A stretch of 64,000 bases of DNA from Sphingomonas sp. TZW2008 (lineage in GTDB: Bacteria > Pseudomonadota > Alphaproteobacteria > Sphingomonadales > Sphingomonadaceae), in the NCBI RefSeq assembly GCF_002117915.1, contig NZ_BDJB01000015.1, positions 62,001 through 126,000 of the forward strand, written 5' to 3'. The notes under the pieces are model-generated. The model ran no database searches, had not been told where the DNA came from, and saw nothing but the letters and a program-made list of their open reading frames with translations. A program made the position numbers and the translations under genes. Shown piece by piece: positions 25,393 through 33,742 of the stretch; positions within the stretch are counted from its first letter, which is position 1, and each line of letters starts with the position of its first letter.

Positions 25393-27003
25393 TTGACCGC
25401 GCCCAATCCGACCACTTCCACCACGATGGCCCTCGCCAACATCACGAAGGGCGACAATCCGCGTCGCTATTTCGACCGCCGCAAGCACGAGGATCTCGTC
25501 GCCTCGATCCGCCTTCGTGGCGTGCTGCAGCCGATCCTTCTTCGTCCCGCGCCGAACGATCCCGGTCGCTTTGCGATCGTCGCGGGCGAGCGCCGCTACC
25601 GGGCCGCGCTGGAAGCCTTCGGCGATTCCGGCGAGATCCCGGCGGTCGTTCGCGAGATGTCGGATCAGGAGGCGCTCGAGGCTGCGATCGACGAGAACGA
25701 CGTTCGCGACGACGCTTCCGAGACCGAGCAGGCCGACGCCGCGGTCCGCATCCTTGCCGCGTGTAATGGCGAGCACGCCGAAGCAGCCCGCCGCCTTGGC
25801 TGGTCGAGGGCGAAGCTCGATCGACGCCTCGCGCTGGCGAGCCTTTCCACGACGGTGAAGGCAGCGCTGGACGATCGCAGGATCAAGGTCGGTCACGCCG
25901 AGCTGCTTGCCGCGGTTCCGGCTGACAAGCAGGATCGAGCCCTCGCGACCATCCTCGCCTCCGGCCTCCACGTGGCGAAAACGCGCGAACTGCTGATGCG
26001 TGTCACTCAGAGCCTCGCCGCTGCCGCCTTTGACAAGGGTGAGTGCACGACCTGCCCGTTCAACTCCGGCACGCAACGCGCGCTGTTCGAGACCCATGTC
26101 GACGACGGCCACTGTACGAACCCCGGCTGTTTCCAGCTCAAGACCGATGCTGCCGAAGCCGTCCGCGTTGCTGCAGAGGCGATGGCCAGCGCCGCGGTCG
26201 ACGAGGATGGCTCGCATGACGTCGATGCCACAGACGACGAAGACGGCCCCATGGCACCGCCGGAACCGGCCACCCTGCTCGGCAGCTCGCCGACTCTGCC
26301 GGTTGCGCCTCCGCCATCGACACCCGCCGCGCCCGCTCGTGTCGGCTCGACCGCGACGAAGTCCAGCGTGACGGCTAAGTCGATTGCCGCACGCACGACC
26401 GACCTTCGCGAGGCGACCTGGCGCAAGGCGCTGGCGCGAACGCTCGCTGCCGACGCTGGCAAGGCGCGCAGCACCATTCTGGTGGCGGCGATGTCGGGCA
26501 CCCTGTCGCAAATCAAGGGAAGCACGCTGACGGCGCGAGCGGCACTATTGGTCGGTCCCGGCTTCCCAGACCTCGGCTTCAGCGCCAAGCTCATCGAGAT
26601 CGAGGCGCTACCGGAAGCCCAGGCGAGCAACGTGCTCGCAGCGATCGGTGCAGCCTACGCCAAGGACGTCGCGAGCTTCGCCCACGTGGCGGATCTGGCC
26701 CGCGCTTTCGCGATCAACCTGCGAGACTCCTGGCATGTCGACAAGGCCTTCCTCGACCGCTTCACCAAGGACGAGCTGAGGTTCATCGCCCAGGAGTGCG
26801 GCCTAATCGCGCACATCGGCGACAAGGCCTTCGCGAAGCTACTCGCCGCCAAGAAGGTCGACCTGATCGCCGGTATGCTGAACGCCACCGGCTTCGAGTG
26901 GAGTGGCCGCCTTCCGAGCGCGATGACCCTCGACGGCACCTTCGGCCCGCCCTCGCTGCCGACCCTCGATCCGACGCCGGAACTCGCGGCCATCGCCGCC
27001 TGA
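25393..27003 (+). CDS. PRTRC system ParB-family protein
   Basis: 536 residues from a TTG at 25393, chosen because AAGGAG is perfectly spaced there; an ATG at 25426 is in frame but lacks a site. The N-terminal ParB domain shows NPRRYFDRRKHEDLVASI, VLQPILLRP, GERRYRAA and an ENDVRDD box. An HTH follows (AARRLGWSRAKLDRRLALA). A zinc site CTTCPFNSGTQ ... CTNPGC is typical of the PRTRC branch. The C-terminal third is helical. First gene of the PRTRC operon; it could bring the ubiquitin-like machinery to DNA. Confidence 0.88.
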   Translation: MTAPNPTTSTTMALANITKGDNPRRYFDRRKHEDLVASIRLRGVLQPILLRPAPNDPGRFAIVAGERRYRAALEAFGDSGEIPAVVREMSDQEALEAAIDENDVRDDASETEQADAAVRILAACNGEHAEAARRLGWSRAKLDRRLALASLSTTVKAALDDRRIKVGHAELLAAVPADKQDRALATILASGLHVAKTRELLMRVTQSLAAAAFDKGECTTCPFNSGTQRALFETHVDDGHCTNPGCFQLKTDAAEAVRVAAEAMASAAVDEDGSHDVDATDDEDGPMAPPEPATLLGSSPTLPVAPPPSTPAAPARVGSTATKSSVTAKSIAARTTDLREATWRKALARTLAADAGKARSTILVAAMSGTLSQIKGSTLTARAALLVGPGFPDLGFSAKLIEIEALPEAQASNVLAAIGAAYAKDVASFAHVADLARAFAINLRDSWHVDKAFLDRFTKDELRFIAQECGLIAHIGDKAFAKLLAAKKVDLIAGMLNATGFEWSGRLPSAMTLDGTFGPPSLPTLDPTPELAAIAA

Positions 27004-27035
27004 CCTGCAACGAGCCTCTCTGAAAGGATCCCACC

Positions 27036-27464
27036 ATGCTGATCGTCAGCCTTCTTCCGCTCCTCGCGCGATATTCGCTGGGGTTCGACCTCGTCGCCGG
27101 ACCCGACGAAACGGTCACGCTCACCATCATCCCCCGCAAGGCTGAGGGGGCGAAACAGAGCCTCGATAGCGCCGAGGTTCGGCCGATCTCGTTGACTGGG
27201 ACCGCGTCCGAGATCGACGCCGAGCTGGCCAAGGGCCCGGACGGCGCGCTCGCCCAGCTCATTGCCTCCCGCAAGACGCTCGCCGACCAGATGGCCGAGC
27301 AGCGGGCTGCAGCCGAGGAAGCGCGGACCGCAGCGGCCGAGACCGCGAAGGCCAAAGCCGCGACCGCGCCCAAGGCGCCGCCGGCACCGCCTGCTCGGGT
27401 GCCGAGCTCCACAACGCCCCCGGCCGACGCCACTGCCGACGAGCCCGCCAGCCTCTGGGACTGA
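27036..27464 (+). CDS. PRTRC system protein E
   Basis: 142 residues. The N-terminal 60 residues form a small hydrophobic domain (LLPLLARYSLGFDL, TLTIIPRK), the C-terminus is a charged helix with a long Ala/Lys run (about 85-115) and a Pro-rich tail. Order and length match PRTRC E, whose role is unknown. 32 bases separate it from the ParB gene. Confidence 0.8.
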   Translation: MLIVSLLPLLARYSLGFDLVAGPDETVTLTIIPRKAEGAKQSLDSAEVRPISLTGTASEIDAELAKGPDGALAQLIASRKTLADQMAEQRAAAEEARTAAAETAKAKAATAPKAPPAPPARVPSSTTPPADATADEPASLWD

Positions 27465-27501
27465 GCCACTCCATCATCACGCCAACCGCCTGGAGGCTAC
27501 C

Positions 27502-27708
27502 ATGCAGATCACGCATCTCACCCGGACGTACCGCTATGACGGCATCGACCTTCCGGTTCCGCCCCATCTCGCGGACGATCCCGCGAACCTGCGCGCCTAT
27601 CATGCGACGCTCTACCCCGCGATCTTGAACGCCGAGACGGTCGACGGCGGGGTGTCGGGCACCGCTCACGTGATCGAGTACCGCCGCGCCGTCGGCACGA
27701 AGGGCTGA
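27502..27708 (+). CDS. PRTRC system protein C, ubiquitin-like
   Basis: 68 residues with TGGAGG upstream. PRTRC C belongs to the prokaryotic ubiquitin-like family. It begins MQITHLTRTYRYDG with alternating polar and hydrophobic residues fitting an N-terminal beta hairpin, and ends EYRRAVGTKG. The terminal glycine is already exposed, so an E1-like enzyme could activate it without prior cleavage. Sits between E and F. Confidence 0.85.
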   Translation: MQITHLTRTYRYDGIDLPVPPHLADDPANLRAYHATLYPAILNAETVDGGVSGTAHVIEYRRAVGTKG

Positions 27709-27709
27709 C

Positions 27710-27934
27710 ATGCCCCAACGGACGCCCAAGCGCATCCCGTCCCCGCCGCGCAAGACGCTCCTCGAATGGATCGAGAACGACGATGGCGACACAACTGGCA
27801 CGACCGTCCCCGCCTGCAGCAAACAGGCCCAGGCGCTCCATGAGCGGATCCTCCTCGCCCCGCATGGGGACGGCGCTCACGCGTCGGAGCCCATCCAAGC
27901 CCCTCCTGGCCTCCGCCTCGCCCCGCTCGGCTGA
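27710..27934 (+). CDS. Small ORF between PRTRC C and F
   Basis: 74 codons starting one base after the stop of C, with GAAGGG upstream. Codon use looks coding (third positions mostly G/C), and the other frame over the same bases does not. The sequence starts MPQRTPKRIPSPPRKTLLEW. It overlaps the start of the F frame by about 70 bases. It may be a separate small protein, or the true N-terminus of F joined by a +1 shift. Confidence 0.45.
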   Translation: MPQRTPKRIPSPPRKTLLEWIENDDGDTTGTTVPACSKQAQALHERILLAPHGDGAHASEPIQAPPGLRLAPLG

Positions 27935-28874
27935 CCTCGCCGGCCGCGCTGTCACGCTCTCGGACAACGTGCCGACCGTGTTCGACGCGCCGCTCGGATC
28001 GCACCACAAGCTGCTTGGCCGCTGGGTCACCTCGATGACGCCCGCAGCGAAACGCTTCACGCGTCGGGAAGCCCGAATCCACATCGAACAGGTGTTCCAG
28101 AACACCGTGCTCGAGGCTCTCGAGCCGGTGACGATGGCCGACCTGCGGGTCGTGATCCTTGCTGCTCAAGAGGACCGCCCGCCCGCCGCGGTCGTGACCT
28201 GCGAGAGTCTCGGGCAGCTGGAGCTTGGCTGGATCGAAACGAGCGAGGCTCCGATACCGTGGCGCGCAGCCGCGTATAACGCGCTCGAAAACACGCTCGG
28301 CTGCGCCCTGCCGGTCTTCGCCTATCAAGATCTCTTCGACGAGATATCGCTTTACTATTGGGAGGGCGAGGCGACCGACGAGGCTGCCCGCCAGTGCCAA
28401 ATCGAGATGCACGGCGTCGACCCCGACGAGGTCGACGAGAACATCCTTCCGTCAGCGCTGAACGCGCGACGTCCCGCGTGGATGCTCGCCTCGAACGCGG
28501 GCCGCTCCAAGGAGCTACCCGCCCACCTGAGGCGGGCGCTCGCCAAGCTACGCGCCGCCCACCGGGCAGTGCGCCGGCTGCAGCCCGAGCGGAACGCCTG
28601 GCACTTCGTCGGGCAGGAAATCTACGAGTACATGCCCGGTGCCGAGGATTGCTCGTCCCTGCCGCCTCTGACGCTTGTACCCGTCGAGCAGTTCGCCCGG
28701 GAGATCGACGACATCGCCCGTCCCGGCATGGAGTACGGCTTCATGGACGTTGCAGGCCTGTGTCCCCTGTCCGAGCCGGGCCTGATCGATCCCTGGTTCG
28801 CCTCGCTTCGCGTCGGCGTCGACTTCCTGATCGCGGCTCAGGAGCTGATCCAGCTCGAGCCCACCAATTCGTGA
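27864..28874 (+). CDS. PRTRC system protein F
   Basis: About 336 residues from the ATG at 27864. The start is uncertain: an ATG at 27840 is also in frame, and conserved sequence seems to begin near VPTVFDAP (27970). The body is alpha-helical with MTPAAKRFTRREARIHIEQVF and later YDALFDE-like acidic patches. PRTRC F proteins have no assigned function; they occur only with the C, B, A and ThiF genes, so a structural or adaptor role in that pathway is likely. It ends 7 bases before gene B. Confidence 0.78.
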   Translation: MGTALTRRSPSKPLLASASPRSADLAGRAVTLSDNVPTVFDAPLGSHHKLLGRWVTSMTPAAKRFTRREARIHIEQVFQNTVLEALEPVTMADLRVVILAAQEDRPPAAVVTCESLGQLELGWIETSEAPIPWRAAAYNALENTLGCALPVFAYQDLFDEISLYYWEGEATDEAARQCQIEMHGVDPDEVDENILPSALNARRPAWMLASNAGRSKELPAHLRRALAKLRAAHRAVRRLQPERNAWHFVGQEIYEYMPGAEDCSSLPPLTLVPVEQFAREIDDIARPGMEYGFMDVAGLCPLSEPGLIDPWFASLRVGVDFLIAAQELIQLEPTNS

Positions 28875-28881
28875 GGGTGCG

Positions 28882-29706
28882 ATGACACAACACACCGCCC
28901 ATTTTGAGGCCTCCGCTGGCGGCATGGCCCTCAGCGCCGCCATCCTCCTCTACCAAACGGAATCCAACGGCACGCACCACGGCTATGATGCCCCCCGGGC
29001 CAACGCCAGCGCCTTCGCGAGCATCCACCCGATCGTGACGGAAGGCGCGGGTCAACCGACGATCGGCGCGGGCACCGCGCTGACCCGCGCCCATCTGCGC
29101 CGCTGGGCGGAAGCACTGGATCGCACCGCGCCTCCGGAAATCCTGCCCGAGAACGTGCTGGTTTCACATCCCGACATGCTGGTGTGGTGGGTGCCGGCGC
29201 AGACCCGTTCCGCATACTTCGCGCTCACCTCTGGCGCAGGCCTGGACGTGCTCTTTGAGCGCACCGTCAAACCGGTGCCCTATCCCGCGCACCTGTTCGT
29301 CGCGACACGCTCGAACCTCGGGGTGTATGCGTTGCCAAAGAGCGAGCGGCCGACCGCCGATACACAGGTTCTCCATTCCCCGATCCTCAACGTCTTCATC
29401 GACGGCCGGCTTTGCTGGGGTAACATTCCGAAGCCGAAGCGCCTGACGCCCTCGGCGATCGCCGAATATGAAAAAGCCGTCTTCGACTCTTGGTCGACCC
29501 ACCCGAACCCCGGTCAGGAGCTCACGGTGAAGGGGAAGGGCGGACTTCTCCGGCTTTGGGACGAGCTCGCCAAGGGACGAACCCGAAGCTTCCCCGTCAA
29601 ACGACTGCGCCCGTTCACATTCGCTGCTCGGTCGCCGGCAAGCCGCACGCGGTCGGCCGCCGCTGTGACGGTGGGAAAGCTTATCGCCGCGGAGACCCGC
29701 CGATGA
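28882..29706 (+). CDS. PRTRC system protein B, E2-like
   Basis: 274 residues. PRTRC B belongs to a family proposed to be an E2-like (ubiquitin-conjugating fold) enzyme. The likely active-site region is H165-S-P-I-L-N170 followed by DGRLC178WGN: a conserved His/Asn then the candidate catalytic cysteine. Upstream, PDMLVWWVP and YPAHLFV fit the beta sheet of the fold. The stop overlaps the start of protein A as ATGA. Confidence 0.82.
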   Translation: MTQHTAHFEASAGGMALSAAILLYQTESNGTHHGYDAPRANASAFASIHPIVTEGAGQPTIGAGTALTRAHLRRWAEALDRTAPPEILPENVLVSHPDMLVWWVPAQTRSAYFALTSGAGLDVLFERTVKPVPYPAHLFVATRSNLGVYALPKSERPTADTQVLHSPILNVFIDGRLCWGNIPKPKRLTPSAIAEYEKAVFDSWSTHPNPGQELTVKGKGGLLRLWDELAKGRTRSFPVKRLRPFTFAARSPASRTRSAAAVTVGKLIAAETRR

Positions 29707-30362
29707 CCAGCCTGACGGACAACCAGACGGCCGCCGCGGTGCTCGCGGCCGTCCCCTGCTATCCAGTTCCGCCTACGGGGGCATCGCCTGCCATTGACGC
29801 GCTTCGGGCAGCCCGCTCCGGCCATGGCCTCGCCCTCGGCAACGACGGCCTCATGCTGATCTTGCGTCGGCCCTGGCTCGCGCTTGATTGCGCGATCGCG
29901 CCACCATTCCCAGCCTATCTGCCCTACGGCAGCATCGGCCGTCCCAAGGCAGAACTCCTCTGCGGCAGAATCCCACGCTACCTGTTGGACGCCATCCTGG
30001 CTCACCTTCGGAGCGCATTGCCGAACGAGGCGGCTGCGTTCGTCATCTGGGACGAAGCGGACGGCCAGTTCAGCGTCGAGTACCCGGAGGTCGATTGCGC
30101 CACGCCGTCGCGTCTCGTCTATCGCACGCCGGCCGTGCCCCCCGGCCGCCACGTCATCTGTGACATCCACAGCCATGGGACTGCGCCGGCCTTCTTCAGC
30201 GCAACGGACGATGCGGACGACGCTCACGCCACCAAGATCTCGCTCGTGTTCGGGCGATTGAACGATCCAGCCGGTCCCGACAGGGCATCACGCCTGTGCG
30301 CCGGCGGAATGTTCCTGCCGATGCCACGAAGCCCTTTCTCAGGAGATGGTCATGCAGACTGA
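29703..30362 (+). CDS. PRTRC system protein A, JAB/JAMM peptidase
   Basis: 219 residues. The C-terminal half has a perfect JAMM metal motif: H156-S-H158, seven residues, S166, two residues, D169. JAMM enzymes of this kind remove ubiquitin-like proteins from targets or trim their tails. The start at 29703 overlaps gene B; the longer frame begins at 29490, inside gene B. The stop lies 11 bases inside the ThiF gene, so B, A and ThiF are tightly coupled. Confidence 0.87.
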   Translation: MTSLTDNQTAAAVLAAVPCYPVPPTGASPAIDALRAARSGHGLALGNDGLMLILRRPWLALDCAIAPPFPAYLPYGSIGRPKAELLCGRIPRYLLDAILAHLRSALPNEAAAFVIWDEADGQFSVEYPEVDCATPSRLVYRTPAVPPGRHVICDIHSHGTAPAFFSATDDADDAHATKISLVFGRLNDPAGPDRASRLCAGGMFLPMPRSPFSGDGHAD

Positions 30363-31116
30363 CGCACAGAACCGGCACTTTCTGCCGGCCGGATTCGACC
30401 GTCGCGTTCTGAAGGTGGTGCTGGTCGGGTGCGGCGGAAACGGCGCACAGATGCTGATGGGGCTTGCCTCCCTCGACACCGCGCTGCGTGCGTTATCGTC
30501 CCGGTCGCTCCAGGTCACCGTCGTCGACGACGACGTGGTCAGCGAGACCAACCTCGGCCGCCAGCCCTTTTATCGCTGCGACCTCGGCAGCTCGAAGGCC
30601 CGTACCCTGGTCGAACGGATCAATCTGGCGCACGGCCTCACCTGGCACGCCGTCCACGGTCGGGCGCCAGAGGCGCATGGCGTCGACGGTGCAGATCTCG
30701 TCATCACCTGCGTCGACACCGCCTCCGCCCGTCGGGCAATCGGGGGCGCGATCGCCGACGCTCGCAATGCACCGAGCTACTGGATGGATCTCGGCAACAG
30801 AGCGCGCGACGGCCAATATCTAATCGGCTGCCCGGGCGTCGATGGCGACATGAACCGCCTTCCGACCGTCCTGGAAGCCTTTCCCGAGCTGGCGGACGAG
30901 ACGACGGTCGAAGACAACGCGCCCTCCTGCTCGGTTGCCGAGGCGCTCGAGCGGCAGTCCTTGTTCATCAACCGGGTAGTGGCAAGCCACGCCCTGTCCC
31001 TGCTCTTCGACCTCCTCGCTCGGGGTTCTATCGGCCACGCCGGCGCCTTCCTCAATCTGTCCAGCGGTCACGCTGCCCCGATCCCGCTACCGCGATCCCT
31101 CCCCATCGCTGCGTAG
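30352..31116 (+). CDS. PRTRC system ThiF-family (E1-like) protein
   Basis: 254 residues from the ATG at 30352, with AGGAGA at 30341-30346. A start at 30346 is too close to that site. Rossmann motif VGCGGNGAQ (about 26-34), then VDDDVVSETNLGRQPF, the classic E1 ATP-binding segment with Asp, Asn and Arg. Candidate catalytic cysteine in NAPSCSVAEAL (about residue 193). It would adenylate the C-terminal glycine of protein C. Last gene of the operon. Confidence 0.9.
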   Translation: MQTDAQNRHFLPAGFDRRVLKVVLVGCGGNGAQMLMGLASLDTALRALSSRSLQVTVVDDDVVSETNLGRQPFYRCDLGSSKARTLVERINLAHGLTWHAVHGRAPEAHGVDGADLVITCVDTASARRAIGGAIADARNAPSYWMDLGNRARDGQYLIGCPGVDGDMNRLPTVLEAFPELADETTVEDNAPSCSVAEALERQSLFINRVVASHALSLLFDLLARGSIGHAGAFLNLSSGHAAPIPLPRSLPIAA

Positions 31117-31175
31117 CCCGACCGCCTTTGACCCGATCCGGCTCGCGTCTCCACGCACCCAACAGTGCGACAGGC

Positions 31176-31225
31176 AGGAGCGGAGGGAGAAGCGAGGGGC
31201 GCACCGGGCAGGTCCGGAAAGGGAG
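31176..31225 (+). promoter_or_regulatory. Purine tract and hairpin before the zinc-ribbon gene (leader family)
   Basis: Purine tract AGGAGCGGAGGGAGAAGCG from 31177, hairpin CCGG-GCAGGT-CCGG at 31204-31217, ribosome binding site AAAGGGAGA at 31218-31226. Confidence 0.5.
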
Positions 31226-31843
31226 ATGACAATGCGCCCCCAACATATCGCCGTATTCACCGACATCCTGCGCGCGGATCCGCAGACGCTCGCCCACGAG
31301 CTCCATAGCATCCTAACCGCTACCGAACACGAGTTCAGCAGCGACGACGCCCGCGACGCCTACGCCGACGTCATCCGCGCGCTGGGCCGTTTTCAGCACG
31401 CCTCTGCGTTTCCGCGCGCCTTCGAGGCTGTCGCCGGCGAGACCTTCCGGCCGCTTCCGCAGATCGTCCGCTGCAGCGTCTGTCAGGGTGACGACGTCGT
31501 GCGCGACGCGACGGCTCGCTGGGACGCGGAACGCGGCGAGTGGTCACTGGCCGGACTCCTCGACGACCATACCTGCGAAACGTGCGGAGCAAACGGCTCG
31601 ACCGTCGTCACCCACGAGGCATCGGCGCCCCACGCGGACATTCGCGTCAGGATCGCTCCCCTCGCGGACCATCCCGACGCGGGGCGCACGGGAACGGTCC
31701 TACGCCCGAACCACGTTCGTGGCGGGCTGTACCTTCGGCTCGACCGTCGCGCCAGCGAAGCAGTCGAGCGGGTCGCGCTCGCCGACCTCGACCAAATCGA
31801 GATCCATGTCCCCACCACGTTGGGCAGGAGTGCCACGGTATGA
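31226..31843 (+). CDS. Zinc-ribbon hypothetical protein
   Basis: 205 residues; a second ATG at 31232 is slightly better spaced from AAAGGGAGA. Contains CSVCQ and CETCG, a two-pair zinc-binding site around residues 83-119. The N-terminal half is helical, the C-terminal half beta-rich. No family recognised. Its stop overlaps the next start by ATGA, giving the head of a coupled three-gene unit. Confidence 0.7.
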   Translation: MTMRPQHIAVFTDILRADPQTLAHELHSILTATEHEFSSDDARDAYADVIRALGRFQHASAFPRAFEAVAGETFRPLPQIVRCSVCQGDDVVRDATARWDAERGEWSLAGLLDDHTCETCGANGSTVVTHEASAPHADIRVRIAPLADHPDAGRTGTVLRPNHVRGGLYLRLDRRASEAVERVALADLDQIEIHVPTTLGRSATV

Positions 31844-32343
31844 AGATCGAACTGCGAAAGCTCCGGGTCGACAAGCGCCTCTCCGAAGAGACGATGTGCT
31901 ACTCGGCGGAGATCTGGATCGACAACGCCCGAGCGTTCCTGGCCGGCAACCGCGGTCATGGCGGGCCGGATCACTTCGATCAGGTAGGGACCGTCTCACT
32001 CGCCGACGTCGAGGCTTGGCTTGCGAAGACCCGCCGGCCGCGCGTCGCTTACGGTCTGACCATGAAGCACGATCTCGAGATGGAGGTTTCTGATCTCATG
32101 ATCGAGGCCGAGCAGATCGCCACCATCCGTCGCCGTATGAAGACGAACGTCGTCACCATCGAAGGCGAGCAGGTCTACACCTACTCGCTGAAAGGACGGC
32201 CCGTTTCCGACGTGGTAGCGTCGATCCGCCGATCCAAGCCGAATGTCGTCGTCGTAAACGAGGCCGGCGACGTGGCCCTCTCGACCGCGGTGAAGCTCCT
32301 GCTCGACGCGGCCCGCAAGGCTGAGGGAAGCGCAGCGCTGTGA
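31840..32343 (+). CDS. Hypothetical protein, 167 aa
   Basis: Starts MKIELRKLRVDKRLSEETMCYSAEIWID, with an overlap of four bases with the upstream gene. Mixed alpha/beta, no membrane segments; residues 95-125 have a basic helix followed by beta strands (KTNVVTIEGEQVYTY). Widely met on sphingomonad plasmids in my impression, but without a named family. Confidence 0.72.
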   Translation: MKIELRKLRVDKRLSEETMCYSAEIWIDNARAFLAGNRGHGGPDHFDQVGTVSLADVEAWLAKTRRPRVAYGLTMKHDLEMEVSDLMIEAEQIATIRRRMKTNVVTIEGEQVYTYSLKGRPVSDVVASIRRSKPNVVVVNEAGDVALSTAVKLLLDAARKAEGSAAL

Positions 32344-32537
32344 GACTGGAGCTGATGGCACTCCTCGCACCGGCTCGATCCGATCCGCTCTGGGAGGCAG
32401 AAAAGAGCGGCTGGCGATGCTTCGTCATGGGCAATCACCGCTGCTGCTACCGACGCGGCAGCGCGCTCCGTCTCGCGTGGCAGCGCGGCTTCGACGCCGC
32501 CTCACAGGCAGAACGACCCGAGCTTCTCGTTCTCTGA
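32340..32537 (+). CDS. Small protein with an Rmf/CrpP-like tail
   Basis: 65 residues from a GTG that overlaps the previous stop (GTGA). The second half, RCFVMGNHRCCYRRGSALRLAWQRGFDAA, resembles the short Rmf/CrpP motif (cysteine region, then R-xx-W-xx-G(F/W)-xx-A). Rmf binds ribosomes; CrpP-like relatives are small plasmid proteins. Weak similarity, function unproven. Confidence 0.5.
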   Translation: MRLELMALLAPARSDPLWEAEKSGWRCFVMGNHRCCYRRGSALRLAWQRGFDAASQAERPELLVL

Positions 32538-32559
32538 CGCCATACCGACCCCGGACCTC

Positions 32560-32622
32560 GGGAGAGGAGAGGGAAGGGCAAGGCGCGAGCGCAACCAGGC
32601 GCTCGGAGCCGGAGAACCCTTC
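32560..32622 (+). promoter_or_regulatory. Purine tract, hairpin and RBS (leader family, clearest copy)
   Basis: GACCCCGGACC at 32548-32558, purine tract GGGAGAGGAGAGGGAAGGGC from 32560, hairpin CGAGCGC-AACCAG-GCGCTCG at 32586-32605 (7 perfect pairs), GGAGAACCC at 32611-32619 and ATG at 32623. Confidence 0.68.
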
Positions 32623-33270
32623 ATGTCCTACGACGTCGCCTTTCGGCACCAGCAGGCGCTGGACCCAAGCGCATTGGTGTCGGTCGCAACCTGCCTCCAC
32701 GCCCTGACGGCCGCCATCGAGGACTGCCGGAACGCCGGCAAGGACGCTGAAGCCGATCCCGCGGTGCTCCTGCTCGCCCAGCATCTCGGAAGTGTGGCAA
32801 GCGTCGGTCGGCCGCCCGCCATCCAGCTTCGCCGCGGCTGCATGGACCAGATCGCGGAGATCCGCCGCAATCCGGCACTCCTCGTCCTCGCACACAAAGG
32901 TGTGTCCTATGACGCCAACGCGAAGGCTCTATTCCACCAGGACGGCCGCAAGGCCCTGAAGCGCCTCGCAGAGGCCCTCCTGCTCGCGGACGGCAGCTTC
33001 GACGTCCGCTCGAACAAGGCTGGCCCGGCCGTCTCCGGCGAAATCACGCTCCACGGCGAGGAGGTCTACGTTCAGCTCAGCCTGGGCGGGATGGGAGCCG
33101 ACCGCGAGGTGATGTTCCGCCGGTGCCGCGGCCGCAGCGACTATACCGGCGAGCGGAACCACTGGGCGTCGATCCGCGAGCTTCTCGCGCCCGACCGCTT
33201 CGCCGCTCGCCTGCGCCGCGAACTGAACCTCACCGCGCCCGTCGCCGAGCCGACGCGCCTCTTCGCCTGA
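32623..33270 (+). CDS. Hypothetical protein, 215 aa
   Basis: Starts MSYDVAFRHQQALDPS. The N-terminal half is helical (residues 15-110), the C-terminal half carries a beta-rich part with VYVQLSLGGMGADREVMFRRC. No motif of known function. Strong leader and ribosome binding site mark the start. Followed after 10 bases by the next gene of the same unit. Confidence 0.72.
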   Translation: MSYDVAFRHQQALDPSALVSVATCLHALTAAIEDCRNAGKDAEADPAVLLLAQHLGSVASVGRPPAIQLRRGCMDQIAEIRRNPALLVLAHKGVSYDANAKALFHQDGRKALKRLAEALLLADGSFDVRSNKAGPAVSGEITLHGEEVYVQLSLGGMGADREVMFRRCRGRSDYTGERNHWASIRELLAPDRFAARLRRELNLTAPVAEPTRLFA

Positions 33271-33280
33271 GGAGCCCGCC

Positions 33281-33742
33281 ATGCAGATCCTTGCCACTCG
33301 CCGGCGCATCGTCGGAACCCTGCCGCATTTCGAGTATCGGATCTTCGTGCCGTTCGACCAAATCTCTGTCGAGCGGCAGAACCTGATCCCCAATCGCAGC
33401 GATTACGGCTTCAAGGGCGGTCCGTGGGCCAGGATGCGCGAGGTGATCGCGCCGATGGATTACCTCCGCATGGCTCCTGGCCTCTCCCGGCACGACTTCG
33501 GTCGCCCGATCGAGGCGCTATCGAAGCGGATCGAGGCGCTCCTCCTCGGCGCCTTGTACCCTGAGATGACCGCCGTCGTCGTGCCCATCGTGCTGGCTGT
33601 CCCGAGCAATCCGGATGACTCGCTGATCTACACCGATATCAGCGACATAAGCGGCCGCTTCCTGGCGCTCAACGAGCTTGGCGAGCGGCTTACGAGCGAG
33701 GGACTCGGTCTGCGCGCCATGCACCATTCGAGGGCGGCGTGA
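33281..33742 (+). CDS. Hypothetical protein, 153 aa
   Basis: GAGGAGCCC just upstream of the ATG. Mixed alpha/beta with a hydrophobic strand VVVPIVLAVPS at about 107-117, probably buried rather than membrane. No family recognised. Its stop overlaps the next start as GTGA. Confidence 0.68.
   Translation: MQILATRRRIVGTLPHFEYRIFVPFDQISVERQNLIPNRSDYGFKGGPWARMREVIAPMDYLRMAPGLSRHDFGRPIEALSKRIEALLLGALYPEMTAVVVPIVLAVPSNPDDSLIYTDISDISGRFLALNELGERLTSEGLGLRAMHHSRAA

Noticed and set aside
25008..25457. Long version (149 codons) of the minus-strand frame here
   Set aside because: Only the last 48 codons look like a possible membrane peptide; the rest is antisense to the PRTRC leader and the ParB start.
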